From NIOZ-UU13 sp048635425 (lineage in GTDB: Bacteria; Planctomycetota; Phycisphaerae; Sedimentisphaerales; Anaerobacaceae): DNA of 15,408 bases. Below are positions 1-6,606 of this stretch, piece by piece. Position 1 is the first letter of the stretch. Each line of letters begins with the position of its first letter. Where the stretch lies: assembly GCA_048635425.1 (NCBI GenBank), contig JAIVYN010000066.1:1-15408 (forward strand), in the 5' to 3' direction. The notes beneath the pieces were generated by a model, which searched no databases, was not told the origin of the DNA, and saw only the letters and a list, made by a program, of their open reading frames with translations. The position numbers were made by a program, and so were the translations under genes.

Positions 1-1098
1 GCATATATCGGCCTGGGCAGCAATTTAGGCAACAGACAGGACCATATAAATAGTGCCCTCAAAATGCTCGCCAAAGTCTCGGATGTTGAGGTTGCCCGCG
101 TAAGTGAGCTAATCGAGACCTCTCCGCTGGCGCAAGCCGAGCAGCCTGAGTATTTAAACGCTGTTGCCGAACTAAAGACAACTCTAAACCCGGATGATTT
201 ACACAAGACGCTCCTCAATATTGAAACTGCGCTTGGCAGAATACGGCAGGAAAAATGGTCGTCGAGGACTATCGATTTGGACATTTTACTGTTTGGCTCC
301 AGAGTAATAGATAGCCCGCAATTAACCATCCCGCACCCACAAATGCACTTACGCTCGTTCGTGCTCAGGGGCCTGTGCCAGCTCGATGCCAATTTGCTTC
401 ATCCGGTTATGAACGAATCGGTCTGCGAATTGTCTAATCGATTGAACGGCCGTGATTTTATCCATAATTCCCACTTGCCGCAGCTTGTCAGCATAGCCGG
501 TGTTATTGGCGTCGGAAAAACTACTCTGGCTAAAAAACTATCGATCCGCCTCAACTGCAAAATACTGCTCGAACCTTACGATACCAATCCCTTTATGCCT
601 GACGTTTACGCCGGGAAAAAAGAACTGGCATTGGATTCCCAATTATATTTCCTCACCAGCAGAGTTGAACAGTTGAATCATAACACATTGAAAAAGGGGC
701 AAATATATATAAGTGACTATATCTTTGATAAAGAGCTTATCTATAGCAGCCAAACACTAAACCCGGAACAATTGGCCCTGTACGAGAAAATTTATCAGCC
801 CTCTAACCGTAAGGTAACTTTACCGGTGCTTGTGATATATCTGGTTGATTCGATACAGAATTGCCTTGAGCGTATTCACAAACGAAATCATCCTTACGAA
901 CAGAAAATCGAGCCACAGTTTTTGGAAAATCTTGATACCGGTTACGAGCAGCTCTTGAAGCATTGGAAAACCTGCCCCGTTATCCGCAAACAGACGTCGC
1001 AGTTCGATTGTACGCAAGATAGTGATATTGAACACTTGGCAAATCAGATAAAAAGTTATGTAATATACATTGATGGCGAACGGCAGCAGATTGTTTAA
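1..1098 (+). CDS. folK: HPPK (FolK) fused to deoxynucleoside kinase, 5' partial
   Basis: The reading frame is open from base 1, so only a few N-terminal residues are missing; the first in-frame ATG (64) lies inside the domain and is not the start. Numbering visible residues from base 1, 1-155 are 6-hydroxymethyl-7,8-dihydropterin pyrophosphokinase: the glycine-rich YIGLGSNLGNR start, the ETSPL segment, EYLNAVAEL, LGRIRQEKW, the metal-binding RTIDLDILLFG (Asp92, Asp94) and IPHPQMHLRSFVLRGL. Residues 160-365 are a deoxyadenosine/deoxyguanosine kinase-type domain with P-loop GVIGVGKTT (167-175), the base-pocket Glu in LLEPYDTNPF (Glu191), SDYIFDK (238-244) and an Arg-rich lid near 291-295. HPPK makes the folate precursor diphosphate in the cytoplasm; the kinase salvages deoxynucleosides. 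From memory such fusions occur in some Bacteroidetes-like and planctomycete genomes. No key residue is missing. Proximity to panC fits a vitamin gene cluster. Confidence 0.93.
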   Translation, partial: AYIGLGSNLGNRQDHINSALKMLAKVSDVEVARVSELIETSPLAQAEQPEYLNAVAELKTTLNPDDLHKTLLNIETALGRIRQEKWSSRTIDLDILLFGSRVIDSPQLTIPHPQMHLRSFVLRGLCQLDANLLHPVMNESVCELSNRLNGRDFIHNSHLPQLVSIAGVIGVGKTTLAKKLSIRLNCKILLEPYDTNPFMPDVYAGKKELALDSQLYFLTSRVEQLNHNTLKKGQIYISDYIFDKELIYSSQTLNPEQLALYEKIYQPSNRKVTLPVLVIYLVDSIQNCLERIHKRNHPYEQKIEPQFLENLDTGYEQLLKHWKTCPVIRKQTSQFDCTQDSDIEHLANQIKSYVIYIDGERQQIV

Positions 1099-1133
1099 CC
1101 GGAAAACCACAGTCAAATAGAAAGGATGCAAGT

Positions 1134-2717
1134 ATGCAAAGAATAATGCCCCTCACTCTTGTTCTATTTACCGTTCTTTTCTTTTTCTCATCACTTGTGG
1201 CGGCAGCAACATACTATGTAAACAGCATTGATGGGGATGATGGCAACGATGGAACCTCACCGAAACGAGCTTGGAAGTCTCTGGACAAGGTCAATGAAAC
1301 TACTTTCAAGCCCGGAGACAGAATTCTTTTTGCTGCGAACTCTCGCTATATCGGCCAATTGAAGCCCCGAGGATGCGGCAGCTTGTTCAATGAAAAGCCT
1401 CGTCCGATTGTTGTTGATATGTATGGTGAGGGCAAGAAACCCTGTATTGATGCTCAAGGCAAATATGAAAGTGCATTATATCTGTATAATGTCGAATACT
1501 GGCAGGTAAACAACTTCGAAATCACAAATAAGGGGGCTGAACGGCAACGTAGGCGTATGGGGGTATATGTTCATATCAACAACTTCGGCACAGCGAACCA
1601 TATCCACCTGAAGAACTTATTCGTTCACGACGTAAACGGCAGCTTGATAAAAAAAGAAGGCGCCGGGCATGGAATAGCATGGCGGAACGAGGGAGAAGAG
1701 AAAAAGTCACGCTTCGACGGCCTACTTATCGAAGGCTGTCACCTTGTCCGTTGTGAACGCAACGGTATCATGGGATCTGGGTACTGGGAAAGAGATAAGA
1801 TTTGGTATCCAAGCCTTAACGTGGTCATACGAGACAATCTGTTGGAGGAGGTTCCAGGGGACGGCATCGTTCCGATCGGTTGTGACGGAGCATTGGTTGA
1901 GCACAACATTATGCGCAATTGTACAAGACTTTTACCAGACGGTGATGCCGCTGCGGGAATCTGGCCGTGGGGCTGCGATAATACAACCATCCAATTCAAT
2001 GAAGTCAGCGACCATAAAGCTCCCTGGGACGCGCAGGGCTTTGATTCCGATTGGGACTGTCGTAACACGATAATACAATACAACTACAGCCACGACAATG
2101 AAGGCGGCTTTTTGCTAATCTGCAACAATGGCGGTGCGAAAAAGTCAATTGCGATCAATACTGGAACAATCGTTCGGTACAACATCAGTGTCAATGACGG
2201 CTTGCGGGCTGTAGGAAAACACGCAGGTTTTTCACCATGCTTTCATATTTCTGGTCCCGTAAAGGATACGAAGATTTACAACAACATCATTTATGTTCCG
2301 AAAAAACCTGACCTCAAAATCGACAAAACAATGGTCAAGATGGACAACTGGGGTGGGCCATGGCCTGAGAACACGTATTTTGCCAATAACATCTTTTATG
2401 TAAAAGAGTCAACCAGCTATGATTGGGGACAAAGTATAAACCACATATTTGAGCACAACCTCTATTACGGTAGGCACGAGAACGCACCGGATGACAAAAA
2501 CGCGGTTACAGAGGATCCATTGTTTATGTCGCCAGAATCAGCGAAAGCAGGCTTTGAAACCTTGAGAGGTTTCATGCTTAAAAAGGATTCACCGTGCATA
2601 GGCACGGCAATACCCATAGACGACAATGGCAGTCGAGATTTCTGGGGAAATACCGTCACCGAAGACGGCCCACGCAATATCGGTGCTTACGAGGGAAGTG
2701 CAATACATCCGCAGTGA
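1134..2717 (+). CDS. secreted right-handed parallel beta-helix protein
   Basis: A 527-residue exported protein. Residues 1-25 are a classical signal peptide (short basic start, long Leu/Phe/Val core, AAA before the mature TYYVNS). The mature start, YYVNSIDGDDGNDGTSPKRAWKS in outline, is the DUF1565-like entry seen in planctomycete polysaccharide lyase-like and surface beta-helix proteins. Residues about 100-450 carry repeated rungs with N-x-I/V-x-x-N patterns (NNFEITN, LLIEGCHLV, VVIRDNLLEE, TTIQFNEV, TIIQYNYS, TKIYNNIIY), typical of a pectate-lyase-like right-handed helix. The C-terminus has a DPLF and RDFWGNTV...NIGAYEG ending common to this group. The start is supported by AAAGG at 1121-1125, 8 nt before the ATG. 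It lies 35 nt after folK and 13 nt before panC, so co-transcription is likely. Substrate and enzymatic activity cannot be told; catalytic residues are not recognisable. Confidence 0.85.
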   Translation: MQRIMPLTLVLFTVLFFFSSLVAAATYYVNSIDGDDGNDGTSPKRAWKSLDKVNETTFKPGDRILFAANSRYIGQLKPRGCGSLFNEKPRPIVVDMYGEGKKPCIDAQGKYESALYLYNVEYWQVNNFEITNKGAERQRRRMGVYVHINNFGTANHIHLKNLFVHDVNGSLIKKEGAGHGIAWRNEGEEKKSRFDGLLIEGCHLVRCERNGIMGSGYWERDKIWYPSLNVVIRDNLLEEVPGDGIVPIGCDGALVEHNIMRNCTRLLPDGDAAAGIWPWGCDNTTIQFNEVSDHKAPWDAQGFDSDWDCRNTIIQYNYSHDNEGGFLLICNNGGAKKSIAINTGTIVRYNISVNDGLRAVGKHAGFSPCFHISGPVKDTKIYNNIIYVPKKPDLKIDKTMVKMDNWGGPWPENTYFANNIFYVKESTSYDWGQSINHIFEHNLYYGRHENAPDDKNAVTEDPLFMSPESAKAGFETLRGFMLKKDSPCIGTAIPIDDNGSRDFWGNTVTEDGPRNIGAYEGSAIHPQ

Positions 2718-2730
2718 TCGATAACACAAA

Positions 2731-3582
2731 ATGGAAGTTGCGAAAAAGATAGAGTCGGTCAGAAGCCTGGTAGGAACCGCCCGAAGCCGGGGCAAAAAAA
2801 TCGGCCTTGTCCCGACAATGGGAGCGCTGCATATCGGCCATATCTCGTTAATCGAAGCAGCCGTTAAGGAATGCGACTTTGTTGTTGTCAGCATCTTTGT
2901 CAATCCCACACAGTTTGTCCCCGGTGAAGATTTTGAGAAATATCCGAGACCTCTCGATGCCGACCTGGAAATGTGCACAAAGGCAGGCGCTGATATCGTT
3001 TTCACTCCAACGCCCGAGCAAATGTACCCGGCTGAAAATCTCACCTGGGTAAACGTCGAGAAACTGACAGAATCCCTCTGTGGCCAATTCCGTCCGGGCC
3101 ACTTTCGAGGAGTAACTACTGTCTGTACCAAGTTATTTAATATCGTTGCCCCAGACATTGCTTATTTCGGCCAAAAGGACGCCCAGCAGGCAATCGTTAT
3201 TAAGCGAATGGTCGCTGATTTAAATATGCCCTTGGAAATTGTCATCTGTCCCACAGTCCGCGAACCGAACGGCCTGGCCGTCAGCAGCAGAAATAAATAT
3301 CTAACCGAACAGCAAAAAAAGGATGCAGCGAACATTTACAAATCACTCCAAAAGTGCCGCCGGATGATTGACGCCGGCGTCAAAGAAACCACAGAAATCA
3401 TCACCGGGATGCGCAAAATATTACAACAGGTTCCGTCAATAGAGATAGAATATATAAGTATCGTTGACGCCGAGACGCTCCGGAACATTGACCGCATCGC
3501 CGGCAAAGTCCTCGCTGCCGTAGCCGTCAGAATCGGCCCCGCAAGACTAATAGACAACATTCTCGTGGACGCAGCAAAATAA
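2731..3582 (+). CDS. panC: pantothenate synthetase (pantoate-beta-alanine ligase)
   Basis: This 283-residue protein joins pantoate and beta-alanine with ATP, the last step of pantothenate (coenzyme A precursor) synthesis, in the cytoplasm. The nucleotidyl-transferase signature is intact: VPTMGALHIGHISL (residues 27-40, HIGH-like His34 and His37), IFVNPTQF, the FRPGHFRGVTTVCTKLFN segment, FGQKDAQQAIVIKRM, and REPNGLAVSSRNKYL (the KMSKS-equivalent). Length equals the usual family length and the C-terminal dimer region is complete. The start ATG is 13 nt after the beta-helix stop and has no clear Shine-Dalgarno, so translation may depend on coupling with the upstream gene. A MITE-like element begins 24 nt after its stop and may form the transcript's 3' hairpin. 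Confidence 0.97.
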   Translation: MEVAKKIESVRSLVGTARSRGKKIGLVPTMGALHIGHISLIEAAVKECDFVVVSIFVNPTQFVPGEDFEKYPRPLDADLEMCTKAGADIVFTPTPEQMYPAENLTWVNVEKLTESLCGQFRPGHFRGVTTVCTKLFNIVAPDIAYFGQKDAQQAIVIKRMVADLNMPLEIVICPTVREPNGLAVSSRNKYLTEQQKKDAANIYKSLQKCRRMIDAGVKETTEIITGMRKILQQVPSIEIEYISIVDAETLRNIDRIAGKVLAAVAVRIGPARLIDNILVDAAK

Positions 3583-3606
3583 TAATGTATAATGATTTAT
3601 TGTTGT

Positions 3607-3737
3607 TAATTAGTTCCTGTTGTGGAAACAGTATTTGTCATTCCCGCGAAAGCGGGAATCCAGTTTTTCGCTCTGGATCCCTGCTTTCGCAGGGGTGACA
3701 TCGTCGGTTTTCGCTTTCCGCAACAGATACTAATTAA
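3607..3737. repeat. MITE-like element, copy 1
   Basis: A 131-bp block that recurs at 14479-14609 with 121 of 131 bases identical by my alignment. The ends are imperfect inverted repeats: left TAATTAGTTCCTGTTGTGG against the complement of CGCAACAGATACTAATTAA. Inside are two arms that are each palindromic (CATTCCCGC-GAAA-GCGGGAAT, and CCCTGC-TTTC-GCAGGG) and are also complementary to each other, so a transcript could fold into a branched cloverleaf. It has no coding capacity; reading through it gives the well-known spurious peptide VIPAKAGIQ. It sits between panC and the HicB remnant. Confidence 0.85.
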
Positions 3738-3753
3738 GAACAAGGAATTTGTT

Positions 3754-3882
3754 ATGAGACAGTTTAAAATCGTTGTAGAGAAGCACCCGGATGGTTACAT
3801 GGCATATCCACTGGGATTAAAGGGTGTTGTCGTTGGGCAGGGGGATACATATGAAGAAGTACTTGCTATCAGTAATATATAA
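3754..3882 (+). pseudogene. truncated HicB-family antitoxin remnant
   Basis: A 42-residue reading frame starting MRQFKIVVEKHPDGYMAYPL and running through KGVVVGQGDTYEEVLAISNI. This matches the N-terminal part of short HicB/UPF0150-type proteins, whose family sequence continues after TYEEAL with an alpha-helical region of another 25 or more residues. Here it stops at tandem TAA codons right after EEVL, and no frame downstream restores the rest. The start ATG at 3754 is preceded by AAGGA (3742-3746); the upstream in-frame ATG at 3622 lies in the MITE-like element and is rejected. No HicA toxin gene is adjacent. It may be a dead fragment, or less likely a minimal expressed peptide. The element ends 16 bp before the start codon, so insertion and decay may be linked. 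Confidence 0.6.
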
Positions 3883-3906
3883 TAACTAATACAAACGAAT
3901 AAAAGA

Positions 3907-3941
3907 TATACGAAATACGACATACGATATACGCGATACGA
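3907..3941. repeat. heptanucleotide tandem repeat (NATACGA x5)
   Basis: Five head-to-tail 7-bp units TATACGA, AATACGA, CATACGA, TATACGC, GATACGA fill the space up to 3 nt before the lgt start codon. The same GATACGA heptamer, in the reading direction of the gene, precedes the ASKHA gene on the other strand (10245-10265 and 10193-10199). Confidence 0.8.
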
Positions 3942-3944
3942 TAA

Positions 3945-4925
3945 ATGTTTCCTGAACTTTTTGAGATACCTTTCATCCATGTGACCCTAAAAAGCTATGG
4001 CCTGATGATGGTCATTGGTTTTCTTGCTGCTGTCTATCTGATAAGGCGCCTCAGCCGCAATATCACACCCGATCCTCAGCTCATTACCAACGCCGCCCTT
4101 TACTCGTTAATAGGCGGAGTGGTAGGGGCGCGTCTTTTTTACGTAATTCATTATTTTGAGCATTTCAAAGAAAACCCCGTTTCTGTCTTTGCTATCTGGC
4201 ACGGCGGCCTCGAGCTTTTGGGCGGCGTTATTCTGGCAATCACCATCATCTTTTTTTATCTCCTCTATCACAAGCTACCCATCCGTCGTTACCTCGACAT
4301 CCTCGCTATCGGCCTGATGCTGGCCCTTGGCTTCGGCAGAATCGGCTGCTTTCTAAATGGCTGCTGCTTTGGCAAACCCACAGAATTGCCATGGGCCGTC
4401 CGTTTCCCCTATAACTCGTTCGCTTACCGCAGTCAGATACGCCCAAACACGGAGAGAAATCGTCCAGAGCCGCAATTAGAATTGCCGGATGAGTTTTTCG
4501 GTTACTATGATGACGATGGTCATTGGGTACAGGACTTGAAACCAAAGAATTATTTAACCGCCCAGCAAAAAATCGAGGTCACAACTGGCAAATATCGATG
4601 TCTGCCTGTCCACCCAACCCAATTATATACATCCGCCGCCGGCGCTGTCTTGTGCCTCATACTTTACCTTTTCTGGCGAAGGTCACAAACCGCCGGCAGC
4701 TCGAAAACCGCCGGCAAAATCTTTACCGAACCCGGCTCAACCTTTGCTTTGATGTTTGTTATTTACGGCATCACACGATTTTTTATCGAGTTTCTACGCG
4801 ACGACAATCGTTTTGAATTTGACGGCCTGACAATATCGCAGCTTATCGGCATCGCTATGATTAGCTTCGGTGCGACCCTGATGGCAATACTTCAGATAAT
4901 GAAACCAAAAACTCGTAAGTCTTGA
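3945..4925 (+). CDS. lgt: prolipoprotein diacylglyceryl transferase
   Basis: A 326-residue integral membrane enzyme that transfers diacylglycerol from phosphatidylglycerol to the lipobox Cys of prelipoproteins, at the outer face of the inner membrane. Seen: YGLMMVIGFLAA in the first membrane span, GGVVGARLFYVI, the catalytic-loop WHGGLELLGG (His86), the signature GRIGCFLNGCCFG (131-143, Arg132), PVHPTQLY (221-228) and ITRFFIEFLRDD (Arg285). About seven hydrophobic spans are visible. The hydrophilic loop between the signature and the HPTQLY motif (about 145-220) is longer than in E. coli Lgt, and carries an acidic Tyr/Asp patch. The ATG follows directly on a GATACGA heptamer array and has no Shine-Dalgarno. 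It is followed at 129 nt by a rhomboid gene, another membrane maturation or proteolysis factor. Confidence 0.96.
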   Translation: MFPELFEIPFIHVTLKSYGLMMVIGFLAAVYLIRRLSRNITPDPQLITNAALYSLIGGVVGARLFYVIHYFEHFKENPVSVFAIWHGGLELLGGVILAITIIFFYLLYHKLPIRRYLDILAIGLMLALGFGRIGCFLNGCCFGKPTELPWAVRFPYNSFAYRSQIRPNTERNRPEPQLELPDEFFGYYDDDGHWVQDLKPKNYLTAQQKIEVTTGKYRCLPVHPTQLYTSAAGAVLCLILYLFWRRSQTAGSSKTAGKIFTEPGSTFALMFVIYGITRFFIEFLRDDNRFEFDGLTISQLIGIAMISFGATLMAILQIMKPKTRKS

Positions 4926-4956
4926 GTCTTGGGTCTTATTTGTATCTTGAGTCTTT
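4918..4956. repeat. AGTCTTG heptamer repeat
   Basis: AGTCTTG, AGTCTTG and GGTCTTA follow each other with 7-bp period at 4918-4938, with a further ATCTTGAGTCTT at 4944-4955. It overlaps the last codons of lgt and runs into the spacer. No hairpin or terminator is associated with it. Confidence 0.65.
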
Positions 4957-5054
4957 TTTACTTGAACATTTCGCAAAATTGACCATAATATAAATAATAC
5001 CAGACACAGACTGAGCCGCGACCATAAGGGAGCGAAAACTTCGAGAGTAGTATT

Positions 5055-5933
5055 ATGGGTCTTTACGACAGAGATTACACTCAGGCGGATTTCCATTCGC
5101 AATACCGCCGTGCACCGCAGATGCGGATGCACTTTCCGCGCATCACACCCGTCGTCAAGTCTTTACTGATTATCAATTTTGCCGTCTTCTTCGCCGGAGC
5201 CCTCTTTCTTCCAAGAAACATTTCAGTGCCAGGCTTCCCTCAACCCCTGAACTTCTTTGAAAAATGGTTTTCTGTTTTTCCGAATTCATTTGCCTCGGTG
5301 CTTCAGGTCTGGCGGCTGATAACGTATCAATTTTTGCATGCCAATATTATGCATATCCTTTTCAACATGCTCGGCTTATACTTCCTCGGGCCGACACTCG
5401 AACGCCATTGGGGCAGCAAAAAATTCCTCATATTTTATCTTAGCTGCGGCGTCGCAGGCGGCCTGTTTTACACCTTCCTTGTCGCCCTCAAATTCTTATG
5501 GTCCGGGCCTATGATAGGGGCCTCCGGTGCAATTCTTGGCATGTTAGCTGCTTGTGCAATCCTTTTCCCGCAATTCGTTGTCTTTATCTTTCTATTTCCG
5601 GTGCCGATAAGGGTAGCGGCAGTCGGCCTGACAATTATGTATTTCTTCTTTGTAATAACAAGAGGAGCAAACGCCGGCGGCCACGCAGCGCATCTGGCGG
5701 GTATGGCGGCAGGGGCCATTTATGTGTTCTCGCACTCCTGGCGCAGCAAATTCAAATTGAAAATCGGAGCCGGCCAATGGAAAAAGAAAATGGCCGAGCA
5801 GCGCAACCTCCAGTTTGAGGTTGACCGTATCCTGAAAAAAGTTCACGACCACGGCATGCACAGCCTCACGCACAAAGAAAAAAAGATTCTCAAGCAAGCC
5901 ACAAAAACTGAGCAAATGCGTAACAAATTATAA
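5055..5933 (+). CDS. rhomboid-family intramembrane serine protease
   Basis: A 292-residue polytopic protease expected to cut transmembrane segments of membrane proteins within the inner membrane. Residues 34-50 are the first hydrophobic span; the core motifs follow in order: WRLITYQFLHANIMHILFNM (the rhomboid L1 loop and His/Asn-rich span, about 86-105), GPTLERHWG (E-R-x-W/H-G), the catalytic serine in GASGA (Ser157, residues 155-159), and GGHAAHLAGMAAG with the catalytic His213. Both members of the Ser-His dyad are present. After the last span, residues 230-292 form a Lys/Glu-rich cytosolic tail containing a HSLTHKEKKIL segment seen in many bacterial rhomboids. The start has only a weak purine stretch upstream (GAGAG). 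The gene faces the - strand Cys-rich gene with a 92-nt gap to that gene's stop codon. Confidence 0.94.
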   Translation: MGLYDRDYTQADFHSQYRRAPQMRMHFPRITPVVKSLLIINFAVFFAGALFLPRNISVPGFPQPLNFFEKWFSVFPNSFASVLQVWRLITYQFLHANIMHILFNMLGLYFLGPTLERHWGSKKFLIFYLSCGVAGGLFYTFLVALKFLWSGPMIGASGAILGMLAACAILFPQFVVFIFLFPVPIRVAAVGLTIMYFFFVITRGANAGGHAAHLAGMAAGAIYVFSHSWRSKFKLKIGAGQWKKKMAEQRNLQFEVDRILKKVHDHGMHSLTHKEKKILKQATKTEQMRNKL

Positions 5934-5934
5934 A

Positions 5935-5955
5935 ATTCGTAATTCGTTATTTCCT
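5935..5955. repeat. ATTCGTA heptamer repeat
   Basis: ATTCGTA and ATTCGTT are adjacent, followed by the degenerate ATTTCCT, again with a period of 7. It begins immediately after the rhomboid stop codon. Confidence 0.45.
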
Positions 5956-5956
5956 G

Positions 5957-5973
5957 TTCGATACCAAAGGTTC
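5957..5973 (-). repeat. 17-bp repeat, left copy
   Basis: On the - strand this reads GAACCTTTGGTATCGAA. The + strand at 6469-6485 has the same word with one change (GAACCTTTGGTGTCGAA). The two copies therefore form an inverted pair about 500 bp apart, with the Cys-rich gene between them. Confidence 0.7.
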
Positions 5974-6022
5974 ACCAGTGGAGAATTCGATATTCCTACC
6001 TTGACTGTCTTCTGTCCTCTGC

Positions 6023-6217
6023 TTACTTTTGTTCAAATTCACCACAGCAGCAGTCGACGGCAACTTCCGGCCATCGCGGCTCTTTCCCAATATCTTTACC
6101 ACCTATTTGGAAGCTTGCGCCGGGTCGAGGTGCGTGCCTGCGGCATTCGCCCTTGTTGTCCTCGGCCTTTAGCGGCACAAAGAACCTGCATTGGCCACAT
6201 TTTTCATCCTCTTTCAT
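6023..6217 (-). CDS. small Cys-rich protein, probable metal-binding
   Basis: A 64-residue protein, starting MKEDEKCGQCRFFVP. The layout CGQCRFF...GECRRHAPRPG...WPEVAVDCCCGEFE matches a widespread small domain of unknown role, usually seen as C-x2-C-R-F, G-x-C-R-R-x-x-P and W-P-x-V-x-x-x-D-W-C-G-E-F. Here the usual D-W-C-G is D-C-C-C-G, so the last cysteine position is a triple Cys (56-58). Cys7, Cys10, Cys25 and one of 56-58 could bind zinc or an iron-sulfur cluster; that is inference. I chose the ATG at 6217 because GTGAGG lies 6 nt upstream and the domain begins at once; an in-frame ATG at 6277 would give 84 residues with a weaker site. Inverted 17-bp repeats lie on both sides of the gene. 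Confidence 0.72.
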   Translation of the reverse strand: MKEDEKCGQCRFFVPLKAEDNKGECRRHAPRPGASFQIGGKDIGKEPRWPEVAVDCCCGEFEQK

Positions 6218-6394
6218 ATCTGGCCTCACTTTCTTTGCTTCTTTTAATCTATAAGTTCTCAGCTTTCCGGTCAACATTTCTTTTCAAAAGTATCTTACTA
6301 TCTACCTCGCACGAAACCTGTCCTGAGTGTAGTCGAAGGATAGGCCTCTGCCGCCTGCCCCCACATTTCTTTAGTAGGGGTCAATTAGTGCGGT

Positions 6395-6421
6395 GTCATT
6401 CCTGCGAAGGCAGGAATCCAG
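6395..6421. repeat. solo palindromic arm related to the MITE-like element
   Basis: GTCATTCCTGC-GAAG-GCAGGAATCCAG: a stem of ATTCCTGC with GCAGGAAT, embedded in the same GTC...CCAG frame as the inner left arm of the elements at 3607 and 14479. The rest of the element is absent. The core resembles the ATTCCC-N8-GGGAAT type of dispersed bacterial repeat. Confidence 0.7.
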
Positions 6422-6468
6422 GTCGAATTGTATAAATCAAATAATAATGCAAGGAATTCGCCGTGAGC

Positions 6469-6485
6469 GAACCTTTGGTGTCGAA
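6469..6485 (+). repeat. 17-bp repeat, right copy
   Basis: GAACCTTTGGTGTCGAA, inverted partner of 5957-5973 with one mismatch. It overlaps the end of the 45-bp repeat, so the left copy may be a remnant of a third, longer copy of that repeat. Confidence 0.7.
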
Positions 6486-6523
6486 TCCCGACAAAAAACA
6501 TCGGAACAGGTATTGAATTGAGT
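6479..6523 (-). repeat. 45-bp hairpin repeat, copy A
   Basis: Read on the - strand it starts ACTCAATTCAATACCTGT and ends TCGGGATTCGACA. It matches 13096-13140 on the + strand at 41 of 45 positions with no gaps. The centre can form a hairpin (TTCCGA with TCGGGA around a T-rich loop). Confidence 0.8.
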
Positions 6524-6606
6524 TCCTCCCCTCTATTTAACCACTAACTATCGAAGATCCGCCGTCTTTTGGCAGACTCACCAATTACCACAACCAGCGA
6601 TAAGTT

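Larger units (their letters stand above)
6218..6606. other. repeat-rich spacer
   Basis: No credible gene is seen here. The spacer holds a fragment of the widely dispersed word CCTGAGTGTAGTCGAAGGA (about 6322-6340), a single palindromic arm like those in the MITE-like element (6395-6421), the right copy of the 17-bp repeat (6469-6485) and one copy of the 45-bp hairpin repeat (6479-6523). No clear promoter was found for the Cys-rich gene. Confidence 0.6.

Noticed and set aside
2589..3158. 189-residue - strand frame antisense to panC
   Set aside because: panC is unmistakable on the + strand; the antisense frame shows no motif and starts and stops arbitrarily.
3622..3753. In-frame N-terminal extension of the HicB-like frame through the repeat
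   Set aside because: The extension reads VIPAKAGIQ and LDPCFRRGD, the known translation of the palindromic repeat; the ribosome site and family homology start at 3754.
3907..3941. CRISPR-like array
   Set aside because: The units are 7 bp with no spacers; there are no repeat-spacer structures or cas genes anywhere in the window.
6001..6435. 144-residue + strand frame
   Set aside because: It runs antisense to the Cys-rich gene and through dispersed repeats, has low-complexity Ser/Leu content and no ribosome site.
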